Below, one piece after another: positions 50,429 to 64,000 of a DNA stretch of 64,000 nucleotides. Within the stretch, counting starts at the first letter, position 1; each line of letters starts with the position of its first letter. The DNA is taken from contig JAJCXR010000054.1 of assembly GCA_029263315.1 (NCBI GenBank), forward strand, positions 62,001 to 126,000. The letters run 5' to 3'. This stretch comes from Acidobacteriota bacterium (GTDB taxonomy: Bacteria; Acidobacteriota; Thermoanaerobaculia; Multivoradales; J023). The notes under the pieces were generated by a model. It saw nothing but the letters and a program-made list of their open reading frames with translations, was not told the origin of the DNA and did not search any database. The position numbers and the translations under genes were made by a program.

Positions 50429-51571
50429 ATGAAGCTCAGTGAACGACAGAAGCGGACCGTCGCTGCGGCGTTGACTGTCATCTCGGCGGTCGTCATCATC
50501 GCTGCCATCGGCGCCCTGGTCTATTTGCTGAGCAGCTTCGTCAGCCGCTTCTCGCATGTGCTTCTACCCCTGGCCGTGGCCGGCGTCATCGCCTTGATCC
50601 TCAAGCCCTATCAGGACTTCTTTGTCGACCGGCTGCACTTGCCGCCGGTCCTCGCCCTGGGTGCCGTCTTCATCCTGTTGCTCCTACCCGTCGCCGGCCT
50701 GAGTTGGTTCTTCGGCGGCCTGGTGGTGGATCAGGTCACCGATCTGGTGACCAAAGCCCCCGGCTGGTGGCAGGAGACCTCTAACAGCCTGCAGGAGCGC
50801 TGGCCCAAGATCCAACAACTGATGCAGCGCTACGACCTGCAAGACCGGCTGCAGGACGCCACCGAAAGCCACGGCGACGACCTCTACTCCGCCATCATTT
50901 TCCTCGGCGAGCAAGCCTGGTCCGCCGGCGCCGGCATCTTCGGTGCCCTCGGCAGCCTCTTGAGCTGGGCCGTCTTGCCCATTTACGTCGCCTTCTTCCT
51001 GCTCGCCGATCCCGACACCGACGACGAGGCCCCACCGGGCAACTGGGCCGACACCGCTCTCCCCTTCCTCAAAGCCGAGACCCGCGAGAATGTCACCTAC
51101 CTGGTGAATGAATTTGTCAACATCATCGTCGCCTTCTTCCGCGGCCAACTGCTCATCGCTTTCTTACAAGGCTTGCTCTTCGCCTTGGGCTTCACCATCA
51201 TCGGACTCAAATACGGCTTCATCCTCGGCCTGATGCTCGGCTTCCTCAACATCATCCCCTATCTGGGGAGCATGATCGGCCTCGGTGTCGCCTTTCCCCT
51301 CGGCATGTTCCAACCCGGAGGCGGCCTTTCCCTGGTGATCGGCGTGCTGGTGGTCTTCACCCTGGTGCAGATGATCGAAGGCTACATTCTGACGCCGCGC
51401 ATCATGGGCGAAACCACCGGCCTCCACCCCATGGTCATCATCGTCGCCATTTTCTTCTGGGGCTCCGCCTTGCCCGGCCTCAGCGGCTTGATCTTGGCGA
51501 TTCCGTTGACCGCTTTTTTTGTTGTCTTCTGGCGCCTCTTGCGCGAAAACTACATCGGTGAGCTGTTGTAG
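50429..51571 (+). CDS. AI-2E family transporter (PerM/YdiK-like)
   Basis: 380 residues, seven to eight TM helices in the family pattern: first pair at about 12-60, a cytoplasmic amphipathic domain (about 95-160), then LSWAVLPIYVAFFLLADP and the signature LGFLNIIPYLGSMIGLGVAF followed by a long last helix. The family covers AI-2 exporters and ion antiporters, so substrate is open. ATG at 50429 with GAGGG 6 nt upstream; the longer frame to 50390 adds 13 residues with no support. Single gene. Confidence 0.87.
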   Translation: MKLSERQKRTVAAALTVISAVVIIAAIGALVYLLSSFVSRFSHVLLPLAVAGVIALILKPYQDFFVDRLHLPPVLALGAVFILLLLPVAGLSWFFGGLVVDQVTDLVTKAPGWWQETSNSLQERWPKIQQLMQRYDLQDRLQDATESHGDDLYSAIIFLGEQAWSAGAGIFGALGSLLSWAVLPIYVAFFLLADPDTDDEAPPGNWADTALPFLKAETRENVTYLVNEFVNIIVAFFRGQLLIAFLQGLLFALGFTIIGLKYGFILGLMLGFLNIIPYLGSMIGLGVAFPLGMFQPGGGLSLVIGVLVVFTLVQMIEGYILTPRIMGETTGLHPMVIIVAIFFWGSALPGLSGLILAIPLTAFFVVFWRLLRENYIGELL

Positions 51572-51725
51572 GTCAGGACGCCGTACTAGGACGACCTACG
51601 CAAAAGACAATCCGAAAGACTTGGCGGGCTTGCGACCGGCCCCGCCTTGTCTGCTAAGTTAAGGGCTTCCTGCCCCCTTCTCAACCCATCCGCCTTCAAC
51701 CCATCTGCAATGTCGAGGTAACACC

Positions 51726-53078
51726 GTGAGCCTAGGAACGCATTATCAACGTCATCTCGAGACCTTGGACCATCAACTGGGCGAGTCTCTGGCCGTCGCC
51801 GATCGTTTGGGAATGGTCATCGAGGGGGTGCTCTTCCACGCCGGTCGCATGGCTTACAAACACCAGGACGACCAACCGTTCAACTTCACTGCAACGCCTC
51901 ATTTCCGTCGCTGGTTACCCCTCGAGGGCCCGGAGCACGTACTGCTGGCGCGGCCAGGGCAGCGTCCAGTGGTGGTACGGGTGCAGCCGGAGGATTATTG
52001 GTACGACACGACGCCGGCCGTGGCGTCTTATTGGGAGGAGCATGTCGAGCTGATGCAGGTGGCCAAATTCGAGGACATTCCGACGGTGTTGGGGGATTTG
52101 CCGCGGGTGGCCTACATCGGCAATTCGGCGGAGGCGGCCGCCACCTTGGGTATCGACCGTTCCATGGTGGAGCCGGACGCCCTCTTGCCACCCCTCGATT
52201 GGTACCGCACCTACAAGACGGAGCACGAGATCGAGCTCAGTCGGCGGGCCGCGGTCATGGCCGCCAACGGTCACGCCAAGGCCCGTGAGCTGTTCTTGCA
52301 AGGGGCCAGCGAACGGCAAATCCACTGGGCCTATCTGGAAGCGTCGAACCAGCTGGAATTCGAAGTCCCCTACGAAACCATCGTCGCCTTCGACAGCAAA
52401 GCCGCCATCCTGCATTACCAGGGCAAGCGAGGACCCGAAGCAGCCCCCGGCAAGGTTTTCCTGTTGGACGCCGGTGCCGCCTTTCAAGGCTACGCCATCG
52501 ACGTCACCCGCACTTGGGCCACCGACTCCGCCGACGACGAGATGCACGCCATCATCAAGGGGGTCGATAGCCTGGAACGCGATCTCGTCGCCATGGTCAC
52601 CAGCGGTCGCTCTTACCTTGACATCCACATCGAAGCCCATCGCGGCACCGCCCGCCTGCTGGCCGAGGTGGGGGTCTACCGGTGCTCGGCCGAGGAGGCT
52701 TTCGACCGCGGGCTGACCCATCCCTTCTTGCCCCATGGGGTCGGCCACCAATTGGGCTTGCAAGTGCACGATGTCGCCGGTTTCATGGCTGGGCCCGAGG
52801 GGGGCAGAGTGCCGCCGCCATCGGAGTACCCCTACCTGCGCAATACCCGCATCATCGAAGAAGGCCATTTGCTGACCATCGAGCCCGGCGTCTACTTCAT
52901 TCCTTTGCTGCTCGATCCCCTGCGGCAAGGGGCGGACTGCGGGGTCATCGACTGGCAGTTGGTGGACCGCCTCTTGCCCCTCGGCGGCGTGCGTATCGAG
53001 GACAACGTCCTGTGCACCAACGACGGCCCCGAGGATCTGACCCGGCATCTGATCCCCGGCCCCTCAGAAGAGCCTTAG
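51726..53078 (+). CDS. pepQ: Xaa-Pro dipeptidase (M24B, PepQ-like)
   Basis: 450 residues, close to E. coli PepQ in length. Splits X-Pro dipeptides in the cytoplasm using two metal ions. Metal ligands: first Asp in LLDAGAAFQGYAIDVTRTW, His in HGVGHQLGLQVHD, Glu in TIEPGVYF and Glu in RIEDNVL. The N-terminal creatinase-like domain spans about 1-150. GTG start with GAGG upstream. Single gene. Confidence 0.93.
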   Translation: MSLGTHYQRHLETLDHQLGESLAVADRLGMVIEGVLFHAGRMAYKHQDDQPFNFTATPHFRRWLPLEGPEHVLLARPGQRPVVVRVQPEDYWYDTTPAVASYWEEHVELMQVAKFEDIPTVLGDLPRVAYIGNSAEAAATLGIDRSMVEPDALLPPLDWYRTYKTEHEIELSRRAAVMAANGHAKARELFLQGASERQIHWAYLEASNQLEFEVPYETIVAFDSKAAILHYQGKRGPEAAPGKVFLLDAGAAFQGYAIDVTRTWATDSADDEMHAIIKGVDSLERDLVAMVTSGRSYLDIHIEAHRGTARLLAEVGVYRCSAEEAFDRGLTHPFLPHGVGHQLGLQVHDVAGFMAGPEGGRVPPPSEYPYLRNTRIIEEGHLLTIEPGVYFIPLLLDPLRQGADCGVIDWQLVDRLLPLGGVRIEDNVLCTNDGPEDLTRHLIPGPSEEP

Positions 53079-53197
53079 CCATGCCGTAAGGTCAGGGACC
53101 TCCCCGTCAGCTGCGGGGGGCAAGGTCTAGGACAAGGTCAAGGTCCTCAGGCTGGAAGTGTTTGCCTGACGCTGGGTTCAGAGGCATTTCGCCGACC

Positions 53198-54430
53198 TCA
53201 AAGACTGCTCTCCTCACCCACGGGACCACCCACCACCTGGTTGCGTCCCCGCTGCTTGGCCTCGTAGAGACGCTCATCGGCAATGGCCAAGGTCTGGTTG
53301 AGGGTATCGCCGTCTCCAGGGAAGACGGCCAGCCCCATGCTGACGGTGACGCTGGCGGTTTCACCGGAGGCACCGACGGTAATGGGCAGAGATTCGATAC
53401 GGCGTCGCATCTGATCGAGACGGCGGGAGGCATCGACGTATTTCATGCCGGGGAATAGTCCCGCAAATTCCTCACCACCGTAGCGGGCGATGAGATCTGT
53501 GTTGCGAAAGGAGTCCGCCAGGGTGGCGGCGACCCGTTGTAGGGCGAGATCCCCGGCCAAGTGCCCGTGGGTATCGTTGAAACGTTTGAAGTGGTCGACA
53601 TCGATCATCGCCACGCCGATCGAGTCGTCGGAGCGTGAAGCGATGGCTTCGAGCTGCACTAGGCTGTCGTCGAAGAAACCCCGGTTGGCCAACGAGGTCA
53701 GGCTGTCACGGGTCGACTTGCGACGCAGCTCGCGAGCCCTGACCACCAGAGTGGTCGACAACAACGTCGCCATGATCAGCAGGACGAGGCGCCCGAGTTG
53801 ATCGCGGTAGACAAATCCCATGGTTGCTGCTTGGTAGGGGTCGGTCAGACCGAAACGCCAAACGACAAAGCTCACCAGGGCTGCGTACTCGAAGATGGCA
53901 CTGAGACCGGTCAGAATACAGATACGCCAGTCGTAGCGCAGGCTGGTGGCAGCTATGGCCAGCAGATAGACCGGATAGAGCACCAAGTCCTGAGTCGCTC
54001 GAAGCTCCTCACCACGGCGGATAAAAATCCACAGGCTGAGGGTGACCAAGGAGACATCCAGAATGCCACTGAAGAACCCGATCCAGTTGCGCCCCCAACT
54101 GCGCCGCACCGCCGCATAGATGACCAGCGCTTCCGCCAGCGCCGCCACCGCCACCCAGAGCACGGCCTGCTGCCCCCGCTGCATGCCCGATTCGAAATAC
54201 CCGATGATGGGCACATAGAGCACCAGCAGGATGATCAATACCCGCAGGCTGGCGATCAACCATTCGCCACGCAGACCAGCATCGACGAGATCCGGATCAG
54301 GACTGGTCCACAGCCGACGCCACCACTCGGTCAAGCGCTGGGAAAAACGCTGATCTTTACTCCACGGGGCCGGACTGGCCCATGGGCTTTGACTGCCGGA
54401 TTTTTCTGCCATGAAGTCCAGGGGAGGCAT
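53198..54430 (-). CDS. Membrane diguanylate cyclase (GGDEF)
   Basis: 410 residues. About six TM helices (about 60-225), a linker, then a GGDEF domain (about 245-400) with the active site RYGGEEFAGLFPG. The inhibitory I-site is present as RNTD five residues before GGEEF. Makes cyclic di-GMP from two GTP; no sensor domain apart from the membrane region, and no EAL domain. Converges with pepQ across 119 bp. Confidence 0.92.
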   Translation of the reverse strand: MPPLDFMAEKSGSQSPWASPAPWSKDQRFSQRLTEWWRRLWTSPDPDLVDAGLRGEWLIASLRVLIILLVLYVPIIGYFESGMQRGQQAVLWVAVAALAEALVIYAAVRRSWGRNWIGFFSGILDVSLVTLSLWIFIRRGEELRATQDLVLYPVYLLAIAATSLRYDWRICILTGLSAIFEYAALVSFVVWRFGLTDPYQAATMGFVYRDQLGRLVLLIMATLLSTTLVVRARELRRKSTRDSLTSLANRGFFDDSLVQLEAIASRSDDSIGVAMIDVDHFKRFNDTHGHLAGDLALQRVAATLADSFRNTDLIARYGGEEFAGLFPGMKYVDASRRLDQMRRRIESLPITVGASGETASVTVSMGLAVFPGDGDTLNQTLAIADERLYEAKQRGRNQVVGGPVGEESSL

Positions 54431-54556
54431 TGAAAGAAAAGGATCGCTGCGACCCTATCAGGAGCAGTCGGCCAATGGCATAGCTCGATTCTTTGGACAA
54501 TTCTCCACCTCCACGTGACCCCGATCGCGGCGGATCGGGGTGGGTATCTCGCTACC

Positions 54557-55969
54557 CTAGAAGAGCTTGGGGAATCCCCCCATGCCGCCGCCACCGCCGA
54601 GCCCCCCCAGACCGCCGGGACCCATATCCCCCGGACGTCCGATATCGCCACCGCCACCGCCCAGGGCCTTGCGCAGGAACTTGCCCTGGGCCCCCTTCAT
54701 CATCTTGCGCATGGACTGGTATTGCTTGAGCAGACGGTTGATGTCCTGCACTCGGGTCCCCGAGCCGTTGGCGACGCGCTTCTTGCGCTTGGCATTGAGC
54801 AGGCCCGGCTTACGCCGTTCCTGGGGTGTCATGGAATTGATCATCGCTTCCACTTTCTTGATCTCGCGGTCGTCCACCATCGACGCCTTCAGGCCTTTGA
54901 AAGGGCCGACCTTGGGCATCATTTCGAGGATTTGCGACAGCGGACCGAGCTTCTGGATCTGGCGTAGTTGGTCGCGTAGATCTTCCAGGGTGAAATCCTT
55001 GGAGACGATGCGCCTGGCCAGCCGCTCCGTCTCGTCGGCGTCGAGCCCCTGCTCAGCTTTCTCGATGAGGGACAGCACATCGCCCATGCCGAGGATGCGC
55101 GAGGTCATGCGGTCGGGATGGAAGAGGTCGAGGGCGTCGAGCTTCTCGCCGGTGCCGACAAAGCGAATCGGCACATCGCTGACGGTGCGGATGGACAGGG
55201 CCGCACCACCGCGGGAATCGCCATCCAGCTTGGTCAGGATGATGCCGGTGAGGGGCATGGCCTTGGCGAATTCCTGGGCACTCTTCACCGCGTCCTGACC
55301 GGTCATGGCGTCGGCGACAAAGAGGGTTTCATTGGGTTTGACGATCGCCGCCACTTGCTGCAGCTCCTGCATCAGCTTCTCGTCGACGTGCAGGCGACCG
55401 GCGCTGTCGAGGATCACCACATCGTGGCCGCGTCCCTTGGCGTAGGCCAAACAACGCCGCGCCAAGGACAAGACATCTTCCCCGGCTTCCGGCACCAATA
55501 CCGGTGTCGCCACTTGCGCGCCCACCTGCTGCAACTGCTCGACGGCGGCAGCGCGTTGCAGGTCGCAGGCCACCAGCAGGGGCTGGCGGTTCTTGTCCCG
55601 CAGGCGCTTCGCCAACTTACCGGCGGTGGTGGTCTTACCGGAGCCCTGCAAGCCGCAGAGCATGACGACGGCCGGCGAGCCATCGACCTGTAATTCTTTG
55701 CCGGTCTCGCCGAGCAACGCCATCAGCTCGTCGCGGACGATCTTGATCACCTGCTGCGCTGGCGTCAGGCTCTCCATCACATCACTACCGGAGGCCCGCT
55801 CCCGCACCCGGCCGACAAAGGACTTCACGACCCGCAGGTTGACATCCGCCTCCAACAAGGCCAGACGGATTTGTCTCAGGGCAGCATCGAGCACCTCTGG
55901 GGTGACTCGGGTTTCACCCCGGAGACGGTTGAAGACTTCCTGCAAGCGATTTTGTAGACCATCGAACAT
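54557..55969 (-). CDS. ffh: Signal recognition particle protein Ffh
   Basis: 470 residues, SRP54 GTPase that targets nascent membrane proteins. N domain (about 1-90), G domain with [28 protein letters not shown] and [13 protein letters not shown], then the Met-rich M domain (about 300-430) binding SRP RNA, ending in a Gly-rich tail. ATG at 55969 matches the family start; the longer open frame is not conserved. Divergent from pyk across 210 bp. No 4.5S RNA gene was recognised nearby. Confidence 0.96.
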   Translation of the reverse strand: MFDGLQNRLQEVFNRLRGETRVTPEVLDAALRQIRLALLEADVNLRVVKSFVGRVRERASGSDVMESLTPAQQVIKIVRDELMALLGETGKELQVDGSPAVVMLCGLQGSGKTTTAGKLAKRLRDKNRQPLLVACDLQRAAAVEQLQQVGAQVATPVLVPEAGEDVLSLARRCLAYAKGRGHDVVILDSAGRLHVDEKLMQELQQVAAIVKPNETLFVADAMTGQDAVKSAQEFAKAMPLTGIILTKLDGDSRGGAALSIRTVSDVPIRFVGTGEKLDALDLFHPDRMTSRILGMGDVLSLIEKAEQGLDADETERLARRIVSKDFTLEDLRDQLRQIQKLGPLSQILEMMPKVGPFKGLKASMVDDREIKKVEAMINSMTPQERRKPGLLNAKRKKRVANGSGTRVQDINRLLKQYQSMRKMMKGAQGKFLRKALGGGGGDIGRPGDMGPGGLGGLGGGGGMGGFPKLF

Positions 55970-56179
55970 GGACCCTGACCCTCCAACGGCTGCGCTTTTG
56001 TGACCTCTAGCTTCGACGCCGATGCGGCTGCGGACACACCTGGGGTGTGCGACGAGACCTGCTGCGGCAGGCCTCATGCTAGACGATGCGCCGCGAGGTC
56101 GCAATGGCAAGCCGCTCGGGCCCCCAGGAGCGGCAATTCTTCATGACGTTTTCTCGATCTACGGCTATACTTCGCCACC

Positions 56180-57670
<1,491 letters not shown>

Positions 57671-57740
57671 TCTAGCCCCGCATGGGCGCCTCTCCGCGCC
57701 TTGCTGGCGAGTCGAGATGCGGAACGATCTTAGGCAAGTA

Positions 57741-58403
57741 TTATCTGCCGCGACCCTTAGGTTCCTCGCCCAGCTCACCGCTGGCCAGCTTCCCCCGCAC
57801 CAGGCCGGCATAATTCCAGCCGTATTCGATACCCGAGTAGACGGTCGCGACGAGGGCGGCCCAGAGGGCGATGTCCGCAAGAATGCCCCAGCCCCAGGGC
57901 TCCAGTCGACTCTCGATGATCAGCAAAGCGATGGCGATGATCTGGGTGGTGGTCTTGAGCTTGCCGGACCAGGCGGCGGCAATCACCAGATTTTCCGAAG
58001 CGGCGACGCTGCGCAAAGTGGAGACGGCGAATTCCCGACCGACGATGGCCACCACGATCCAAGCCGGTGCCCGACCGAGCTCGACCATCGAAATGAACGC
58101 TGCTGAGGTGAGTATCTTGTCGGCGGCGGGATCCAGCAACATGCCGAGACGGGTCACCAAGCGCCAGCGGCGGGCCAGGTAGCCGTCCAGGAAGTCGGTC
58201 AGGGCGGCCAACAGGAAGAGCCCCAGACCGACCAGCTCTTTGCCTTGAAACTTGGTCAGCAAGACCACCACCAGGATGGGCACCAGCAAGATACGAAAGC
58301 AGGTGAGCAAATTGGGCAGATGAACCATCCACGAGCCGCGTTGCGGCGGCGGTAGGAATCGGCTTTCCTCGTTGGGTGGTCGGCTCATCGCAGGTTCGGT
58401 CAT
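57741..58403 (-). CDS. pgsA: CDP-diacylglycerol-glycerol-3-phosphate 3-phosphatidyltransferase
   Basis: 220 residues, makes phosphatidylglycerol phosphate for phospholipid synthesis in the inner membrane. The CDP-alcohol phosphatidyltransferase motif DGX2ARX8GX3DX3D is complete in the stretch from DFLDGYLARR to LLDPAADK (about 68-95). About five to six TM helices. Starts at 58403, or five codons later at the second ATG. The downstream 58404-58501 gap separates it from the transglycosylase gene on the same strand. Confidence 0.93.
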   Translation of the reverse strand: MTEPAMSRPPNEESRFLPPPQRGSWMVHLPNLLTCFRILLVPILVVVLLTKFQGKELVGLGLFLLAALTDFLDGYLARRWRLVTRLGMLLDPAADKILTSAAFISMVELGRAPAWIVVAIVGREFAVSTLRSVAASENLVIAAAWSGKLKTTTQIIAIALLIIESRLEPWGWGILADIALWAALVATVYSGIEYGWNYAGLVRGKLASGELGEEPKGRGR

Positions 58404-58501
58404 GGCTGGCAGCGTAGGTGGTCTTCGAGGGCATGGCCACCGGGATCCGGTAGGGCCACCGCAGGGCCCGCTGGTCGTGGGCCCGCTCGAGGAACGCCTC
58501 T

Positions 58502-59302
58502 TCAGTCCAACTTGGGAGGCGCCGTCGTGATCTTGATGCGGTTGTTTTCGCCCCGGGTCAGGTAGACCTGGCTGCCGCGCTGTTTCTGCTCTTCAACGTG
58601 TCGACGGGCCGCTTCGAGATGCCGTTTCTTGGCATCGTCACGGGCCACCTCCTGGAGATAGGACGGGACGCTGTGGCGATAGAGAGCCAGGACCTTCTGC
58701 ACATAGCTCTGGGTCTCGCGATAGGGCGGGATGTCCCCATATTTGGTCACCGCCGTAGGCCCGGCATTGTACGCTGCCAGCGCCAGGCGAACATCGCCGG
58801 AGAAGCGGTCCAACTGTTGCCTCAGATAGCGCGCTCCACCGCGGATGTTCTCTTCGGGATCATAGGCATCGGCGACGCCGAGCTCGCCGGCAGTGGCTGG
58901 CATCAACTGCATCAAACCCATGGCCCCCTTGCTCGACAGGGCCCGCGAATTGTAGCCCGACTCCACTTGCACCACCGCCTGTACCAGGCGTGGGCTCAGC
59001 CCTTCGCGGCGCGCGTGGCGCTCGATCCAGCGGGCCATCTGGCTGCCTGCGGTCAAGGGTTGCAGGGTGCTGGACAAACGACGAGTGCGCTGCTGGACGG
59101 ATTCATTGTAGATCTTGGTGGTGCCGTCGGCCTGCTTCACGACCTTGACTTGCGCCGCCGCATCCGAAGGCATGGCAACCATCCCCAGACAGCTCAGCAG
59201 CAGGGTTCCCAAGACGACCCCACCCACGCCGATCAGACGTTGCGGGACCGAACCCCGGGGCCAAGACGGCGAAAGCCGCCGTTGAGATGATATTCGTGCC
59301 AT
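58502..59302 (-). CDS. SLT-type lytic transglycosylase
   Basis: 266 residues. Signal or TM anchor (about 20-50, LIGVGGVVLGTLLLSCLGMV). SLT domain (about 95-205): catalytic Glu in VVQVESGYNSRALSSKGAMG, then MQLMPATAGELGVADAYDPE and AAYNAGPTAV. Cleaves peptidoglycan glycan strands in the periplasm. ATG at 59302 chosen as the start of the anchor; the open frame extends 18 codons further. The basic C-terminal tail is unusual but not diagnostic. Confidence 0.9.
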   Translation of the reverse strand: MARISSQRRLSPSWPRGSVPQRLIGVGGVVLGTLLLSCLGMVAMPSDAAAQVKVVKQADGTTKIYNESVQQRTRRLSSTLQPLTAGSQMARWIERHARREGLSPRLVQAVVQVESGYNSRALSSKGAMGLMQLMPATAGELGVADAYDPEENIRGGARYLRQQLDRFSGDVRLALAAYNAGPTAVTKYGDIPPYRETQSYVQKVLALYRHSVPSYLQEVARDDAKKRHLEAARRHVEEQKQRGSQVYLTRGENNRIKITTAPPKLD

Positions 59303-59443
59303 AGCATTGCGCCCATCGTGCCGAAAAAAGGTCAAGGCCCGCCATTCTATCGTCAATGAAACCTCCGCGGCTACTCCAGCGCCACCGATCGGCCGTCAGT
59401 AAACCCCCGAGGCGACATGCAACGGCACGACGACGGTGAAAAA

Positions 59444-62101
<2,658 letters not shown>

Positions 62102-62255
62102 GGTCTTCAACCTCGGAGGTCGGGTAGGAAACAAACTGGCTGGGAAGGCGCTCGGGGCAGGTGACCACACGCTGCCCAAACGGCTCTCGGTCATTCTCGA
62201 TCCACGGTCGCTGTCGTGCGGAGACTTGTCGGTGTCCATCCAAGAAATCGATGCA

Positions 62256-62440
62256 GGGGCGTGAGCCCTTCGGCTGTGCGCGGCCTCCGCAAACTCGCCC
62301 CAACGCTGACGTATCGATCCAAATCCATTGGTATCAATGTTTCATCCCGATCCCACCGCCCTGCGGCTCAGACAGCACTCCGTCCGTGCTCGCTCGAAGG
62401 GCCTCCCGCTGGAACCGATTTCGCAAAAACTGGACGGAGA
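62256..62440 (-). repeat. Dispersed repeat, copy C
   Basis: Reverse-complement copy of the elements at 12.7 and 24.5 kb. Its strand-matched blocks are CACGGACGGAGTGCTGTCTG (62371-62390), AAACATTGATA (62332-62342) and GGGGCGAGTTTGCGGAGGCC (62282-62301), with CAGCCGAAGGGCTC at 62263-62276. Homology continues to the recX stop codon at 62441-62443 (CTAG of GCTAGT in copy A corresponds). The rest of the gene-free stretch 62102-62255 shows nothing I can name. An open frame over it starting MGRVCGGRAQPKG is read-through of the repeat. Confidence 0.85.
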
Positions 62441-62944
62441 CTAGCTGGAGTGAGGGTCCACGGCCGCCTCGCGCAGTCGGCGCAGAACGCCGAAGATAGC
62501 ACGTCTGGAGAAACCTCGCCGCTCCAGATGACGCGCCAGGGCTGCCTCCAGGGCCTTGCCCTGTCGTCCCGGCGACTGACGCCGCAGCCAGCCTTCGGCC
62601 ACCCTCTGGGTCGCCTGGCTGTCGTCCTCCGGCAAGAGCTCGGTCAGAAGGGGGCGTGAAATGTCACGATCGACGCCGCGACGGTCCAGCTCGGAGGCTA
62701 GCCGTAACTGCCCCACATCGCCCCGCCGCAGCCGCTCCTCAATCCACTGACGGGTGGTTTGGGCATCGTCCACCAAGCCTTCGAGCCGCAGGCGCTCCAA
62801 GGTGGCGGCGACCTCCTCCTCTTCGAAACCGCGGCGCGACAGCTTGGTCTCCAGCTCACGACGGAAGTGACCGCGCCGCGACAGCAGGTCAATGGCCTTG
62901 CCGTAGCAGGTGGGCTCTACTTTTGGGGCCCGCTGTTTTGCCAT
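62441..62944 (-). CDS. recX: Regulatory protein RecX
   Basis: 167 residues, helical RecX repeats: CYGKAIDLLSRRGHFRRELE, GLVDDAQTTRQWIEERL and LERRGFSRRAIFGVLRRL are typical. It inhibits RecA filaments. ATG overlaps the pilT stop by one base. The next gene is alaS. recA itself is not in the window. The recX stop codon lies in sequence shared with the dispersed repeat family. Confidence 0.88.
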   Translation of the reverse strand: MAKQRAPKVEPTCYGKAIDLLSRRGHFRRELETKLSRRGFEEEEVAATLERLRLEGLVDDAQTTRQWIEERLRRGDVGQLRLASELDRRGVDRDISRPLLTELLPEDDSQATQRVAEGWLRRQSPGRQGKALEAALARHLERRGFSRRAIFGVLRRLREAAVDPHSS

Positions 62945-64000
62945 CAGCCGCCGATGCGCTCGATCTCGAAGGGCGAGGTCTCGCTCATCAAATCATCCTC
63001 TTCCGTCTGCAGCGAGCCTTCCATTTGCTCGCGGGCCACGTCCGAGGTGAACTGGACGCCTTGCAGCTTGAGCTTGAACTCGTCCGGGTTGGTGGCCCGA
63101 GCCAAGGCGTCCTCGACGGTGATCAAACCGCCCTTGTAGAGGAAGTAGAGGGATTGGTCGAAGGTCTGCATGCCGTATTGGCTGGTGCCGAGGGAGATCT
63201 GCTCACGGATGTACTTGGTCTTTTCCTTGTTCTCGATGCAATCCCGGATGTACGGCGTGACGATCATCACCTCCGCCGCCGGCACACGTCCCTGGCCGTC
63301 GGCCCGCGGCACCAGGCGAAGGGAAATGATGGCCTTGAGCACTTGCCCCAACTGGATGCGAATCTGTTTCTGATGATGGGGCGGGAAGACGGAGATGATG
63401 CGATTGATGGTCTCCGTGGCATCGATGGTGTGCAGGGTGGAGAACACCAAATGGCCCGTTTCAGCAGCGTGCAAGGCCGTCTCGATGGTCTCGTGGTCTC
63501 GCATTTCGCCGACCAGCACGACATCGGGGTCCTGCCGCATGGCGGCGCGCAGGGCCTGGGAAAACCCCCGGGTATCGACGTCGATCTCCCGTTGATTGAT
63601 CAGCGATTTCTTGTCGCGATGTAGGAACTCGATAGGATCTTCGATGGTGATGATGTGCTCGTTGCGCAGGGCGTTGATGTGATCGACCACCGCCGCCAGG
63701 GTCGTCGATTTGCCGGAACCGGTGGTGCCGGTGCACAACACCATGCCGCGCCGTTCTTCGGCAATCTTCTCGAGCACCGGTGGCAGCATGAGCTCGCGCA
63801 CCGACTTGACCCGCGCCGGGATGACCCGCAAGACCATGCCCACGGCGCCCCGTTGCTGGAAGATGTTGCAACGGAAACGTCCCAAACCCGGCACAGAATA
63901 CGCCAGATCGATATCCAGCTCTTCCTTGAAGCGCTGCTTCTGCCGCGCATTCATGATCGAGAAGCCCATGGAGATGGTGTCTTCTTGCATCAAGCGTTTG
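62944..64000 (-). CDS. pilT: Type IV pilus retraction ATPase PilT/PilU (partial)
   Basis: The 5' end lies beyond the window edge; 352 codons are visible. Twitching-motility hexameric ATPase. DFLA-type N-domain tail (FRCNIFQQRGAVGMVLRVIP), Walker A in GTTGSGKSTTLAAV, Asp box TIEDPIEFLHRDK, Walker B DVVLVGEMRDHETIETALHA with GHLVFSTLHT. The C-terminal motif YGMQTFDQSLYFLYKGGL is present; the region before it (KEKTKYIREQI) resembles PilT/PilU alike, so the two cannot be told apart here. It has a longer acidic C-terminal tail than typical PilT. Confidence 0.88.
   Translation of the reverse strand, partial: KRLMQEDTISMGFSIMNARQKQRFKEELDIDLAYSVPGLGRFRCNIFQQRGAVGMVLRVIPARVKSVRELMLPPVLEKIAEERRGMVLCTGTTGSGKSTTLAAVVDHINALRNEHIITIEDPIEFLHRDKKSLINQREIDVDTRGFSQALRAAMRQDPDVVLVGEMRDHETIETALHAAETGHLVFSTLHTIDATETINRIISVFPPHHQKQIRIQLGQVLKAIISLRLVPRADGQGRVPAAEVMIVTPYIRDCIENKEKTKYIREQISLGTSQYGMQTFDQSLYFLYKGGLITVEDALARATNPDEFKLKLQGVQFTSDVAREQMEGSLQTEEDDLMSETSPFEIERIGG

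Noticed and set aside
51915-53048. 377-codon open frame opposite pepQ
   Set aside because: Antisense shadow of a gene with all M24 metal ligands.

Overview
The window is 64 kb of GC-rich bacterial chromosome with dense, mostly short-gapped genes on both strands. I see no rRNA, tRNA, CRISPR array, insertion sequence or phage gene. The best guess for the host is an Acidobacteriota-like Gram-negative. The grounds are a GWxTD plus VWFA-related secreted protein typical of Acidobacteria, many large sensory proteins (two hybrid kinases, a receptor-type Ser/Thr kinase, a SpoIIE phosphatase, a GGDEF protein), carboxypeptidase-regulatory/TPR proteins and a type IV pilus retraction ATPase. This assignment is inference, not proof; a myxobacterial-type or other deep Gram-negative lineage is possible.

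Layout. 0.2-6.5 kb: membrane-anchored alkaline phosphatase, PAS-response regulator, a PIG-L deacetylase/glycosyltransferase pair, glucose-1-phosphate cytidylyltransferase and a tandem universal stress protein. 6.7-19.5 kb: secreted TPR protein, SpoIIE-type phosphatase, an AstE/aspartoacylase-like hydrolase, an orphan lasso-B2-like protein, a hybrid histidine kinase translationally coupled to an amino-acid-type binding lipoprotein, and a second hybrid kinase. 19.8-24.4 kb: an SPFH-GYF protein with its zinc-ribbon membrane partner, then a three-gene RiPP-like operon (PqqD-like, HprK-like kinase, radical SAM/SPASM). 24.8-26.7 kb: a large membrane glycosyltransferase.

26.85-32.46 kb holds a complete bacterial microcompartment operon of the sugar-phosphate-utilising kind: RpiB-like, DeoC, BMC-T, BMC-H, BMC-P, CoA-acylating aldehyde dehydrogenase, BMC-T, BMC-P, BMC-P. 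The expected chemistry is cleavage of deoxyribose 5-phosphate by DeoC to glyceraldehyde 3-phosphate and acetaldehyde inside the shell, then oxidation of acetaldehyde to acetyl-CoA. All three enzymes begin with short amphipathic helices that look like encapsulation peptides. A higBA toxin-antitoxin pair follows in the opposite direction.

33.3-42.2 kb: GWxTD/VWFA protein, an Fe(III) ABC importer (binding lipoprotein, permease, ATPase) and a secreted Cys-rich, EF-hand-like protein behind a near-consensus promoter. 42.2-50.4 kb: envC-ctpA-yibQ cell-envelope operon and an operon with small protein, 4-TM protein, cupredoxin, sensor Ser/Thr kinase and fluoride channel. 50.4-64 kb: AI-2E family transporter, PepQ, diguanylate cyclase, ffh, pyk, pgsA, lytic transglycosylase, alaS, recX and pilT (cut by the window edge).

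The most unusual signal that is not a gene is a dispersed repeat of about 165-190 bp present three times (12.7, 24.5 and 62.3 kb). Two copies lie upstream of the RiPP-type genes and the third lies between recX and alaS, running into the recX stop codon.
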